The notes under the pieces are model-generated. The model was not told the DNA's origin and made no database searches. It was given only the letters and a program-made list of their open reading frames with translations. This document shows, piece after piece, positions 1 to 7,858 of a stretch of 12,630 nt of DNA (positions are counted from its first letter, which is position 1; each line of letters starts with the position of its first letter). A program made the position numbers and the translations under genes. Source of the stretch: an uncultured Eubacteriales bacterium (GTDB lineage Bacteria > Bacillota > Clostridia > Christensenellales > Aristaeellaceae); contig USCW01000031.1 of the NCBI GenBank assembly GCA_900553315.1, positions 1-12,630 of the forward strand. Direction: 5' to 3'.

Positions 1-175
1 CTCTGTCAGCCGCCGTGACCTCGGCCAAGTTTATCGGAGAGCAACCGCACCCAGCATGGGCGCACAAGTTTGCAGGAACAACCAAGCTTATTCCCAGCTA
101 CTCTTCGGGAGAGGGGTCTGGGGGGAGGCGCTTCTCTTAGAGAAGCGGCCTCCTCCCAGCGTTCTCCCCCGCAAG
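1..175. other. Unassigned left-edge region
   Basis: This stretch lies downstream of the minus-strand membrane-protein gene. Two plus-strand frames are open from the left edge: one stops at 138-140, the other runs on to about 197. Neither has a start in the window, a ribosome binding site or a composition I recognise as protein, so I do not call a gene. The only clear structure is the hairpin at 124-153. It could hold the end of a gene or RNA that begins outside the window. Confidence 0.4.
124..153. repeat. GC-rich hairpin (inverted repeat)
   Basis: The inner arms GCTTCTC (130-136) and GAGAAGC (140-146) close a TTA loop. The outer arms GGAGGC (124-129) and GCCTCC (148-153) extend the stem, with one bulged G at 147. 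It lies about 20 bases past the stop of the minus-strand gene, so it could act as its 3' end. There is no T-run on either side, so it is not a typical intrinsic terminator. It may instead be a dispersed palindromic element. Confidence 0.6.
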
Positions 176-610
176 TCACTCCGTCTTCACTTTCATTAAG
201 ACTACTCCGGCGCACATGAGGGCTAGGCCTAGGAGCTTTTGCCACGTGAAGGGGATGCGGTCGGCGCCCATGAGCGCCAGACTGTCGATGAGGGCGGCAA
301 CGCCAAGCTGGGCGATCAGGATCGTCGAGACGGCAAGGGTGGGGTTCAGCATCCCCATCCCCAGCATCACCGTTACTGTAATGACCGGGGCCAGCAGACC
401 GCCCAGCCACGCATACCATGGGGCCTGCGGCAGCTTCATCAAATCACCTTTGCCGAATATCCACATCATGATGACGGCGAGCAGAAAACCTACGCCCTGC
501 ACAAAGGCGTTCGTTTCCAGCATGCCGACCTTTTCGCCAAGGCGGGTGTTCATCACGCCCTGAATGCTCATGGCAGCACCGGCCAGAAGAGAAAATAGAA
601 AGCCCGCCAT
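176..610 (-). CDS. DMT superfamily transporter, YdcZ type
   Basis: A 144-residue, very hydrophobic protein with about five membrane segments (roughly residues 1-20, 33-52, 65-86, 92-113 and 122-140). Size and layout fit the single-domain YdcZ/DUF606 branch of the drug/metabolite transporter superfamily. The N-terminus (GAAMSIQGVMNTRLGEK) and the 'ILIAQLGVAALID' stretch near residues 97-109 resemble that family. Such half-size proteins usually work as dimers in the cytoplasmic membrane; the substrate is unknown. I chose the ATG at 608-610 because AGGAG lies 10 bases upstream; an in-frame ATG at 638-640 has no ribosome binding site. It is transcribed divergently from the large operon and ends in TGA at 176-178. 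No convincing promoter was found for it in the shared intergenic space. Confidence 0.8.
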   Translation of the reverse strand: MAGFLFSLLAGAAMSIQGVMNTRLGEKVGMLETNAFVQGVGFLLAVIMMWIFGKGDLMKLPQAPWYAWLGGLLAPVITVTVMLGMGMLNPTLAVSTILIAQLGVAALIDSLALMGADRIPFTWQKLLGLALMCAGVVLMKVKTE

Positions 611-660
611 TGCGCTCACGCTCCTTTTTAGAAGGAGCATACCCGAATCCGAAAGGGTTT

Positions 661-727
661 ATGCACATTCGGCACTTGAACAACCATGCAAAAGCGTCTA
701 TAATAATATCGGATGAACATGCACATT
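661..727. repeat. Direct repeat flanking the operon promoter
   Basis: The 9-mer ATGCACATT occurs at 661-669 and again at 719-727, either side of the promoter at 676-704. It might be a paired regulator site, but a 9-bp match in about 140 bases is only mildly unlikely by chance. Confidence 0.3.
676..704 (+). promoter_or_regulatory. Sigma-A promoter of the five-gene operon
   Basis: TTGAAC at 676-681 and TATAAT at 699-704 are separated by 17 bases, a near-consensus housekeeping promoter. The expected start near 711 gives a leader of about 40 bases before the ATG at 752. It is the only good promoter I see ahead of the operon. Confidence 0.8.
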
Positions 728-751
728 TGACGAGAATTGGGAGGAACCATC

Positions 752-2458
752 ATGCCGCTGAAACCCATGTTTTCCCGCGCACCCCTGACCAGACAGCCCC
801 TGGCGCCACTTGCCCCGGAACATATTCGTCTGGAAGGCTCCGCGGCGGAAACGCTGGAAAGGCTTTGCGCGCTGGCAGCAAGCACCTCTATGAACGCCGA
901 GCTGGCGGAGGGTGCGCTGACCTGCGCTTATTTGCAGCATAACGAAGAACTGGCCGCGAACACGGAAAAATGGCTGTGGACACAGCTGGCGGAGCAGCGC
1001 GAGGACGGCGGTCTGCCCGGAGACACGGAGACGAATCTCCGTCTCATGCTGGCGGCGGCTCGGCTGTACGCCCATACGGGCGAAAAGGGTCTGCTGGAGC
1101 AGATGATGCACTACTGCGCCTTCCTGCGCAAGCATTGGGACGAGGTGCGTCTGGACGGCAGCGTTATGGCACAGGCCGCAAACCTGATGGAGCTTTTGAC
1201 GTTCCTGTATAACGTGACGGGCAAAAAGGCGCTGCTGCACCTGATGGAAATGACCCGTCAGGACGCCATGGATTGGAGCGGTCTATTGACCACCTTCGCC
1301 ATGCCTCGCCCCACGGGCAAGACTGTGGCGCTGGATGAAATGGAGCAGGGCCGCAGGGCGGAGGGCAACGACCCCGGCGGATTTTATACCCGGCAATATT
1401 ACGCGACCTTCGGCCCCGCGCTGGCGCAGGGAATGCGCATGACCGCGCTGTCCGGACTGTATTCCGGCAGCACCCGTGATCTGGCAGCGGGCGTGACCGG
1501 CTATGAGAAAATCATGCGCTATCACGGCACGGCGTGCGGCGCGTTCACCAGCGACCTGCATCTGGCGGGGGGGAGTCCCTCGGCGGCGGTGTCCGGCTGG
1601 GCGGCAGGTGAGACGCTGCGCGCCTTGGCACGGAATTGGCAGGTCACCGAGAAGGAACAGGCGGCTGCGGCTATGGCGCGTCTGCTGACGAACGCTGTGC
1701 CCGCTTTCCTGCCGGACGGAAAGCTGCTGCCCTTCCTGCGGGTGAACAGCCTCAGCGCTAACTGCGGCACGAAGGATTGCTTTGCCCCCGGCGAGGCCGA
1801 TCAGACGGCAGTACGGACGCTGGGTGCGCTGCTGTGCGGCTTTGCGGCGGCGGTGCGCTCTGCGGTGACGGTCACGGAGGACGGCGTGTGCGTGAGCATG
1901 TACCTGCCGGGTACCTATAAGCTGCGTGTGCAGGGCGAAAAGGCCAAGCTGCATGTGGCGGCAGAGGGGGAGAAAATCACCCTGACGCTGGAAGCGGAAA
2001 AGGATGTGGAGCTGACCGCGAAGGTGTACATCCCCGCATGGGCCAAGGATGCGTGCGTGCAGCTGAACGACGAGGGCGGCGACGCACCTGCGGCGGGCAA
2101 GCTGTTCAAGGTTCCCGGCAAGCTGCACGGCGGCGACCGCGTAACGGTGCTGCTGCCCTGTGAGACACGCATGGGGGAGGGCTATCATCAGTCCGTGTCC
2201 GTACTGCGCGGGGACGAGCTGCTGGCCTACCCCGTGACGGACGAGCATTGGCGCGTGGCGCTGACGGCGGCGAAGGAGGGCGCGGAGGGCGCGGTGGCGA
2301 CGTTGAAGCGCGTGACGGAATGGAATACACGCGTGCATACCCCCGCGGACCCGCCCATTGCCCCCAAGTGCGAGGGCGAAGCGTTTGAAGCGGCCTTGGC
2401 ACCCTTTGCGCAGACGGTCTGCCGCGTGGCGGCGTTCCCCAAGGGGAAGCAGGCATGA
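752..2458 (+). CDS. GH127/DUF1680-like protein, probably lacking catalytic residues
   Basis: A 568-residue protein without a signal peptide, so probably cytoplasmic. An alpha-helical region (about 45-370) resembles the (alpha/alpha) barrel of GH127 beta-L-arabinofuranosidases: repeated 'TGxxxLL' helices (109-115, 156-162), a 'MTALSGLYSGSTRDLA' stretch (230-245) and 'PDGKLLPFLRVNSLS' (321-335). A beta-sandwich follows (about 371-475) with 'YIPAWAK' (426-432) and 'GGDRVTVLLP' (460-469). The end 'FAQTVCRVAAFPK' matches the usual DUF1680 C-terminus. In the characterised enzyme HypBA1, zinc is held by Glu338, Cys340, Cys417 and Cys418, with Cys417 the nucleophile. Here no Glu-x-Cys or Cys-Cys pair is visible where expected; only single Cys338 and Cys343 lie nearby. 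It may therefore be a pseudoenzyme or use other chemistry. The ATG at 752 has GGAGG seven bases upstream, better than the in-frame TTG at 737. It overlaps the next gene by ATGA. Confidence 0.7.
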   Translation: MPLKPMFSRAPLTRQPLAPLAPEHIRLEGSAAETLERLCALAASTSMNAELAEGALTCAYLQHNEELAANTEKWLWTQLAEQREDGGLPGDTETNLRLMLAAARLYAHTGEKGLLEQMMHYCAFLRKHWDEVRLDGSVMAQAANLMELLTFLYNVTGKKALLHLMEMTRQDAMDWSGLLTTFAMPRPTGKTVALDEMEQGRRAEGNDPGGFYTRQYYATFGPALAQGMRMTALSGLYSGSTRDLAAGVTGYEKIMRYHGTACGAFTSDLHLAGGSPSAAVSGWAAGETLRALARNWQVTEKEQAAAAMARLLTNAVPAFLPDGKLLPFLRVNSLSANCGTKDCFAPGEADQTAVRTLGALLCGFAAAVRSAVTVTEDGVCVSMYLPGTYKLRVQGEKAKLHVAAEGEKITLTLEAEKDVELTAKVYIPAWAKDACVQLNDEGGDAPAAGKLFKVPGKLHGGDRVTVLLPCETRMGEGYHQSVSVLRGDELLAYPVTDEHWRVALTAAKEGAEGAVATLKRVTEWNTRVHTPADPPIAPKCEGEAFEAALAPFAQTVCRVAAFPKGKQA

Positions 2459-3462
2459 GCGAGATTCGGCTTGCACCCATGGCGGGCATCACCGATTGGC
2501 CCTTTCGCCTGCTGTGCTTTGAGCAGGGGTGCGACGCGGCGACCACCGAAATGATCAGTGCGCTGGGCTACGTCTACGCACCGAAGAATCATGTGCAGAC
2601 CAATCAGCTGCTGGAAAAAGCCCCCGGCGAGGGAAGGCTGTTTGTGCAGATCTTCGGCAAGGAGCCGGAGCTGATGGCACAGGCTGCTGCACGGCTGTCA
2701 GCGCTGGGGCGCTATGAGGGCGTGGACATCAATATGGGGTGTCCTGCTCATAAAGTGGCCGCCTCCGGTGAGGGCAGCGGATTGATGCGCGACCCGAAGA
2801 AGGCGGAGGAGATCATTCACGCCGTGGTCGGCGCGACCGATCTGCCGGTGTCGGTGAAGTTCCGCTTGGGCTGGGACGATGCGTCGAAGAACGTGGAGGA
2901 GCTGGCTGTGATGGCCGAGGAGCAGGGCGTTCGGGAGATCGCCGTGCATGGCCGCACCCGTCAGCAGCAGTACAGCGGCAAGGCGGACTGGGCGGCGATC
3001 GGTCGGGTGAAGCGGCTGGTGCATATCCCGGTCTATGGCAACGGAGATATTTTTACCCCGCAGGACGCGGTGCATATGCTGGAAGAGACCGGCTGCGACG
3101 GCGTGCTGGTGGGGCGGGGGGCCATGGGCAATCCATGGCTGTTCGGGCAGATCAAGGCGGTGCTTCGCGGCGAGGAGTGGCGGGAGCCGGATGTGAACGA
3201 GCGGGTCGCCATGGCGCTGCGGCATATTGGGCTGCTGATGAGCTGGAAGCCGGAGCGGGTGGCCGTGCGGGAAATGCGCAAGCATATCGGCTGGTATTTT
3301 CACGGTCTGCGCGGTGCGGCACAGCTGCGGGGCAGCATTAACACATTGCCCACGGCGCAGGAGGTGCGCGAGGCGCTGTACCGCTTCGCGGAAGAATTTT
3401 CTGCCGATGCAGGGTTGGACGCGGGAATATGCGTTGAATCAAGGGAGTTGACGGTCGAATGA
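2455..3462 (+). CDS. dusB: tRNA-dihydrouridine synthase, DusB type
   Basis: A 335-residue FMN- and NADPH-dependent enzyme that reduces uridine to dihydrouridine in the D-loop region of tRNA. All family landmarks are present: the FMN-binding 'APMAGITD' (7-14), 'VQIFG' (64-68), 'DINMGCPAHKV' (91-101) with the catalytic proton donor Cys96, 'VKFRLGW' (134-140, Lys135), 'VHGRTR' (164-169, His165), 'GNGDI' (195-199) and 'GRGAMGNPW' (220-228). A helical C-terminal tRNA-binding domain follows (about 245-325). Length is normal for bacterial DusB. Its ATG overlaps the stop of the GH127-like gene, and its stop overlaps the ATG of the next gene, so expression of the three is probably translationally coupled. 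Dus identity is very secure; the DusB subgroup is a judgement from the NMGCP region and the Gram-positive setting. Confidence 0.95.
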   Translation: MSEIRLAPMAGITDWPFRLLCFEQGCDAATTEMISALGYVYAPKNHVQTNQLLEKAPGEGRLFVQIFGKEPELMAQAAARLSALGRYEGVDINMGCPAHKVAASGEGSGLMRDPKKAEEIIHAVVGATDLPVSVKFRLGWDDASKNVEELAVMAEEQGVREIAVHGRTRQQQYSGKADWAAIGRVKRLVHIPVYGNGDIFTPQDAVHMLEETGCDGVLVGRGAMGNPWLFGQIKAVLRGEEWREPDVNERVAMALRHIGLLMSWKPERVAVREMRKHIGWYFHGLRGAAQLRGSINTLPTAQEVREALYRFAEEFSADAGLDAGICVESRELTVE

Positions 3463-4862
3463 GAAAACGATTGCTGGCGGCGCTGTGCTGTATTGTGATG
3501 CTTCTGCCCTTTGCGGCTTCGGCGGAAACGGCGCTTGTGCCGCAGATGTCCGCGTGGCAGCTGGAGGAGAGCGCCAGCCCCCTCCGCGTGACGGCAAGCG
3601 CGCAGATGAGCGCATGGGTGCCCTTTGACGATACCATGCTGGAGGCGTTGAACACGCTGCTCAGCCACATGAGCGTGCAGGTGGACACGATGAACCTCTC
3701 CGGCGAAAAGTGGAGCAAAACGGCGCTGCTGCTGGACTCGGAAGAGGCTGTTTCGCTGACCCAGCGTCAGACGGAAAATCAGCGGCTGCTGAACGCTTCC
3801 TTCCTGCCGGAGCAGACGCTGACCTCGGCAGTCGATCCAGCGGCGCTGCTGCTGGGCGATGGGGCGGCGCTGAACGTACCCGGCTATACCGGGGAGGAAC
3901 AGGCATGGGTGGCGGAGGCCAAGCGGCTGATGCGGGAGCTGCCTACGCTGCTGGCGGAATGGAAAAAAGAAGAAAGCGTTTCCAAGAAGATCGCCAAATC
4001 CGGCACGGCGAAAACGCTGTATACCTTCAAGCTGGGCAAGGATGACGCGGCTCAGTTGGGGACGATCCTCGCGGGCGCAGCGCAGAACAGCACGGTCAAG
4101 GCGTTCCTGTCCTCACTAACCTTCAGTAAGACGCAGGCGATCAAGCTCTACACCGACGCGGAGGGCCAGGTACTTCGTTTTGCCTATGAAGGGCAATGCG
4201 GCGTGACGACCCAGCGGAAGGTGACGATTTCTTGGAACATGAAGGACGACGGCGAGAGCGCGCGGGACAGCCTGACGGTGAAGTCGCCCGCGGTGTCCGG
4301 CAGAGACAAGGACAGCCTGACATGGCTGCGGGAGCTGGACACGAGCAGGAGCAAGCGCACCCTGACGGCGAGCTTTACCTATACGGCGGTTCACAGCAAG
4401 GTGAAGACCACGCTGGAGGGCGAGGCCGACCTGACGTACAAGCAGAGCGGCGGCGTGCTGACGGGCGAAGCGTGGATTAAGCAGATGGACCGGGACGGCG
4501 ACAGCGAAACGTGGATCGCCCGGCCTGAGCTGACCTTCGCCGACGCGCAGGAGGCGCCTGCGGTACAGGGCGGCGTGCAGCTGACGCACAAGCAGAACAA
4601 GCGCGTGGCGGAGGATATGACCCTGACGCTGAGCATGGCGGCGGGGGAAAGCTTCAACTGGGAAATGCGCGGCACGGAAACGAAGCTGGACGAGCTGAGC
4701 GCGGAGAGCCTGACGGCCTTGCAGGAGGACGGCGCGAAGCGGATGGCCGCGCAGGTACTGCGGGGCATGCTGGCGCTGCCGCAGGAGGACTTGGCGTTTA
4801 TCCAGAAGGGCTTGAGTCAGGAGGCGTGGCAGCGCATCCTGAATGCGCTGGGCGGCGTATAA
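3459..4862 (+). CDS. Exported protein of unknown function, paralog A
   Basis: A 467-residue protein with a clear Sec signal peptide: MRKR, a hydrophobic core to residue 18, and a cleavage site after A-S-A at 22. No lipobox and no second membrane segment are visible, so it is probably secreted or wall-associated. The mature part starts with an alternating strand/helix region (about 41-122), then a helical link with a Lys/Glu-rich patch (168-180), a 'TLYTFKLGKDDAAQL' segment (186-200), then a long strand-rich region (about 225-415) with many short polar strands, and a helical end. The pentapeptide QMSAW occurs twice (29-33, 49-53). I recognise no family. The layout resembles the two following proteins, hinting at a LolA/LppX-like lipid- or ligand-binding fold, but this is only inference. 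The ATG overlaps the dusB stop (ATGA); GGGAG lies 11 bases upstream. Confidence 0.75.
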   Translation: MRKRLLAALCCIVMLLPFAASAETALVPQMSAWQLEESASPLRVTASAQMSAWVPFDDTMLEALNTLLSHMSVQVDTMNLSGEKWSKTALLLDSEEAVSLTQRQTENQRLLNASFLPEQTLTSAVDPAALLLGDGAALNVPGYTGEEQAWVAEAKRLMRELPTLLAEWKKEESVSKKIAKSGTAKTLYTFKLGKDDAAQLGTILAGAAQNSTVKAFLSSLTFSKTQAIKLYTDAEGQVLRFAYEGQCGVTTQRKVTISWNMKDDGESARDSLTVKSPAVSGRDKDSLTWLRELDTSRSKRTLTASFTYTAVHSKVKTTLEGEADLTYKQSGGVLTGEAWIKQMDRDGDSETWIARPELTFADAQEAPAVQGGVQLTHKQNKRVAEDMTLTLSMAAGESFNWEMRGTETKLDELSAESLTALQEDGAKRMAAQVLRGMLALPQEDLAFIQKGLSQEAWQRILNALGGV

Positions 4863-4885
4863 GAAACAACTGAGGAGGGATTCCT

Positions 4886-6385
4886 GTGAAAAAGCGGATG
4901 ATCTGCCTGTTCATGGCGCTGGTGCTTGCGCTGAGCTGCACCGGCGCGTTGGCGGTCACATACGACGGGCTGTGGGAGAAAATGCAGCTGCAGCTGGTCG
5001 GCAACGGCCTGAAGGGCAGCGCTTCCCTGTCGGCGCAGGGCAGCGCGGATTGGGTGAAGGTCATCAATGGCCTGTTTGCAGATACGACGCTGGAATTCCG
5101 CGGCATTCAGTCGGACAACCAGAAGCAGTATCAGGCGTATTTCCTGCGCGGCGAGGAGCAGCTGGGGCTGACGCGGCTGTTTTCGGACGGGGAAAGCTGG
5201 GTGCTGTCCAGCGAACTGCCGGGGACGGAGAAGCTTCGCTTTTCCGCGCAGGAGGACTTGATGCAGCAGCTCACGGCGCAGAAACCGGGGCTGAATCCCT
5301 CTTGGTATTCCGTTGCGCTGGCGCTGTTCCAGATGGACAAGGAGGAGTTCACCGAGCGGTGGACGCCTGCGCTGGAAAAATACGAACAGGCGCTGGAATT
5401 GTGGATTACGGATTATGCCGCTGCGCCGGAGGTGATCCGCGAGCCCGGCCAGGACACGCAGATGCGCGTGACCTACGAAATTCCCGTGTCGGCCATTAAA
5501 GCGGAGGCTGCGGCGCTGGTGCGCTCCATGCTGGGGGACGATACCCTGCGCGGACTGCTGAGCAGCGTGATGTCCGAGGAGCAGCAGGCGGCCTATCTGA
5601 ACATGGGGTGGGCGGACTACTATGCGCAGCTGCTGAATGGGCTGGAGCTGGGCGGCGACGCGACCATGGAGCGGCTGATGTCTCTGACGGGCGAGCAGCT
5701 GTACACCAAGGTGCTGTTGCCCCTGTCGGCGGAAAAGACGGGCTATGATACGCTGATGATGTATCAGACGGACGCGGCGCTGACCGTCTCGCTGGCGGGC
5801 AGTACGGATACGCTGATTTTTGACTTGCAGGAGAAGGACGAGACGACCTCCGGCATCAGCATGAAGGGCACTGTGGAGCGTCAGATGGCGGACGGGGGCG
5901 AGGGCGGCTTCAAGACGGACTTTGCGCTGCTGCAAAGCAACCGCGAAAGCACCGACGACGACGGTCGCCAGCATGAATATAAGAGCCTGACGCTGACGCT
6001 GACCCCCGAAAACGAGGAGCCTATGACGCTGACGGCCATGGTGCATCTGCACAGCAAGAGCGCAAACTTCAATCCCACGACCCTTGTACTGGATGCAACG
6101 TGGACGCAGGGAGATGACAGTCTGGTATTGTCCGCGACGTTCAAGACGGCCTCCGCGTGGGTGCTGCAAGACTTTGACGCGGCGGGCGCAAAGGATTACG
6201 CGGCACTGAGCGAAGCAGAAAAGAGCGACGCGTGGAGCGGTTATCAGCAGGGGGCGCTGTCGCTGCTGGCTGGTTTGACAACGGCAGCAAATACCGCAAC
6301 GGTGACGGATCTGGCCACGCCGGACGTGCTGACGGAGCTTCCCACGGAGGAGCCTTCGGAAGCGCCGAAGGAGGACGCGGCCTAA
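4886..6385 (+). CDS. Exported protein of unknown function, paralog B
   Basis: A 499-residue protein starting at GTG, preceded by AGGAGG at 4873-4878 (7-base gap). The signal peptide (MKKR, core 6-18) probably cleaves after A-L-A at 23. Cys18 lies in 'LALSC', a poor lipobox, so a lipoprotein is less likely. Residues 44-122 form a strand-helix-strand block ('TLEFRGI', 'QAYFLRGEEQLGL', 'ESWVLSSELPG') that lines up by eye with blocks in the genes on both sides. A second block 'TQMRVTYEIPVSAIK' (191-205) followed by helices is also shared. Strand-rich sequence covers about 290-425. The tail (about 473-499) is a Thr/Glu/Pro-rich linker with no sorting signal. Function is unknown. It lies 23 bases after paralog A, so it is co-transcribed with its own strong ribosome binding site. 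Confidence 0.75.
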   Translation: MKKRMICLFMALVLALSCTGALAVTYDGLWEKMQLQLVGNGLKGSASLSAQGSADWVKVINGLFADTTLEFRGIQSDNQKQYQAYFLRGEEQLGLTRLFSDGESWVLSSELPGTEKLRFSAQEDLMQQLTAQKPGLNPSWYSVALALFQMDKEEFTERWTPALEKYEQALELWITDYAAAPEVIREPGQDTQMRVTYEIPVSAIKAEAAALVRSMLGDDTLRGLLSSVMSEEQQAAYLNMGWADYYAQLLNGLELGGDATMERLMSLTGEQLYTKVLLPLSAEKTGYDTLMMYQTDAALTVSLAGSTDTLIFDLQEKDETTSGISMKGTVERQMADGGEGGFKTDFALLQSNRESTDDDGRQHEYKSLTLTLTPENEEPMTLTAMVHLHSKSANFNPTTLVLDATWTQGDDSLVLSATFKTASAWVLQDFDAAGAKDYAALSEAEKSDAWSGYQQGALSLLAGLTTAANTATVTDLATPDVLTELPTEEPSEAPKEDAA

Positions 6386-6410
6386 ACAGAACGCCTAAGG
6401 AGGTACGAAC

Positions 6411-7847
6411 ATGAGGAATTGGTGGAAACGGAGCTTGGCACTTTGCTTGACGCTGTTGCTGACGCTGACTCCATGGGCGGCATCATGGGCGGAACAGACA
6501 ACAGCGACGGGACGAATTACGGCGACGGTTCAGCTGGATGCGGAGGGACTTGCCGAGGCGATCCGGCTGGTAGAGCCCGGCTGGGATGAGGAAGATCAGC
6601 AGCTGCTGACGTGCTTGACGGCGCTGGCTAATGCCGCACGGTTGGAATACGTTTACGCGCAGGACGGTTCGTGGATTCGGGCGGGCATTTATCTATCCGA
6701 TCAGGAGATCTGGTATAGTCTGACGGAAGAGCGGGAGGACGGCATTTATCAGACCGGCAGCCTTTATTCAGGCGTCGTGCTTCGGTATCCTGCGGACATC
6801 TATTCGGATCTACAAGGGGTCGCGGAAGCCATGCCTTGGGGGGACATTGCGAAATTCGTGAGCTACGATGCGCAAGCTTGGCTGGATAGCCAGCGCGTGA
6901 CCGTGGAGGAAAAGGGCGGCTATCAGACCGAGGTGCTTTCGGACGCGGACATCCTGCGCTCTTATCAGATCACAGACCGCGATCTGGCGGTGCTGATGGA
7001 TGCTTGGCTGTATACCCTGCTGGATCAGGAGCAGATCGGCGAGGCTTTTGACGTGGCCTTCGGGGAAGTCGAGACGTTTAGCGACTTCGTGGCGGAGTTG
7101 ATCTTCCACAATCATGAAACCGCGATGGACAACCGCAATCTGTATCAGATGGACTTGTACGAAAAGGATGGCGCGAATGTGGGTCTGTCCGTGTCGGGCA
7201 AGGCCAATCGCGTAGAAAACGCGCCGGAAGAATGGCGCGTACAGGCGGGCTGGAATCATGAGCACGTGGACGTGCTGGGCACCATGGCGCTGGACAAGGA
7301 TACGGGCATCATGGGGCGCGCAACGTTGACTTCGCCCGATGATAATACGCTGACGGCGCGGCTGCATATTCTCTCCATGGAGAACGGCCAGACCTACGAC
7401 GAGGCCAGCAAAGCCCCGCAGGACGAGGCGCTGTTTGAGGAAAGCACGGTCATTGAGATCAATAACGAAACGGATTTTCAGGCAAAGACGACCGGTACGG
7501 GCATGATTCGCGTGGGCGAAACGGCGCTGAACATGAACAGTAACGGTGCGTTGACGATGAACGCGGCCGGTGAGGCGGCCATCAGCAGCGAGACGCGGCT
7601 GGATGCGGGTACGCTGATGTATGGCTTCAATGTGCAGGTGACGACCGGTGCGGATGCGCCGGAATTGCCCGACTATGAAACGTTGACGATGCTGGATGTT
7701 GATTTCCAGCAGGACGAGCAGATGTTTTTGACGGACTTGGCGGACGCCATGGAGAAGAGCTTTGACGATTTTATCATTCGGCTGTACAAGGCCCTGCCCG
7801 ACGAGTGCATTGACATCATGACGGAAATGATCTTTCAGCAGCAATAA
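6411..7847 (+). CDS. Exported protein of unknown function, paralog C
   Basis: A 478-residue protein with AAGGAGGT at 6397-6404, six bases before the ATG. The signal peptide has an unusual Trp-rich start (MRNWWKR), a Leu-rich core to about 20, and probable cleavage after S-W-A at 27. The mature protein opens with 'GRITATVQLD' (34-43), a helix, then strands 'ARLEYVYAQDGSWIRAGIYL' (76-95) and 'QEIWYSLTEE' (98-107), matching the first block of paralogs A and B in order and spacing. 'SYQITDRDLAVLMDAWLYTLL' begins at 184 and matches their second block. Strand-rich sequence fills about 228-425, and an acidic helical segment ends the protein. No catalytic motif, membrane segment or anchor is seen. 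It is the last gene before the terminator at 7859-7896. Proteins with this layout may sense or carry a hydrophobic ligand, but nothing in the sequence proves it. Confidence 0.75.
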   Translation: MRNWWKRSLALCLTLLLTLTPWAASWAEQTTATGRITATVQLDAEGLAEAIRLVEPGWDEEDQQLLTCLTALANAARLEYVYAQDGSWIRAGIYLSDQEIWYSLTEEREDGIYQTGSLYSGVVLRYPADIYSDLQGVAEAMPWGDIAKFVSYDAQAWLDSQRVTVEEKGGYQTEVLSDADILRSYQITDRDLAVLMDAWLYTLLDQEQIGEAFDVAFGEVETFSDFVAELIFHNHETAMDNRNLYQMDLYEKDGANVGLSVSGKANRVENAPEEWRVQAGWNHEHVDVLGTMALDKDTGIMGRATLTSPDDNTLTARLHILSMENGQTYDEASKAPQDEALFEESTVIEINNETDFQAKTTGTGMIRVGETALNMNSNGALTMNAAGEAAISSETRLDAGTLMYGFNVQVTTGADAPELPDYETLTMLDVDFQQDEQMFLTDLADAMEKSFDDFIIRLYKALPDECIDIMTEMIFQQQ

Positions 7848-7858
7848 GTGAACACTGA

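Noticed and set aside
1..197. Two plus-strand frames open from the left edge (45 and about 65 codons).
   Set aside because: No start or ribosome binding site in the window, no recognisable protein pattern, and both run through the hairpin region. Could be the tail of something outside, but unsupported.
611..640. Earlier in-frame ATG for the YdcZ-type gene at 638-640.
   Set aside because: No ribosome binding site ahead of it; the ATG at 608-610 has AGGAG and starts directly with the first membrane helix.
737..751. TTG start five codons upstream for the GH127-like gene.
   Set aside because: It overlaps the GGAGG that serves the ATG at 752, so it cannot use that site.
1283..2476. Long open frame on the minus strand under the GH127-like gene (397 codons).
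   Set aside because: Arg/His/Gln-rich antisense product typical of GC-rich coding DNA read backwards; no promoter or ribosome binding site, and the plus strand is clearly the gene.
4886..4960. Lipoprotein signal in paralog B (Cys18).
   Set aside because: The residues before Cys18 are A-L-S, not a usual lipobox, and a good A-L-A cleavage site follows at 23.
4817..6169. Long minus-strand open frame under paralog B (450 codons), and a similar one at 6810-7844.
   Set aside because: Same Arg/His/Gln-rich antisense composition, no family pattern, and they lie opposite proteins with good signal peptides and ribosome binding sites.
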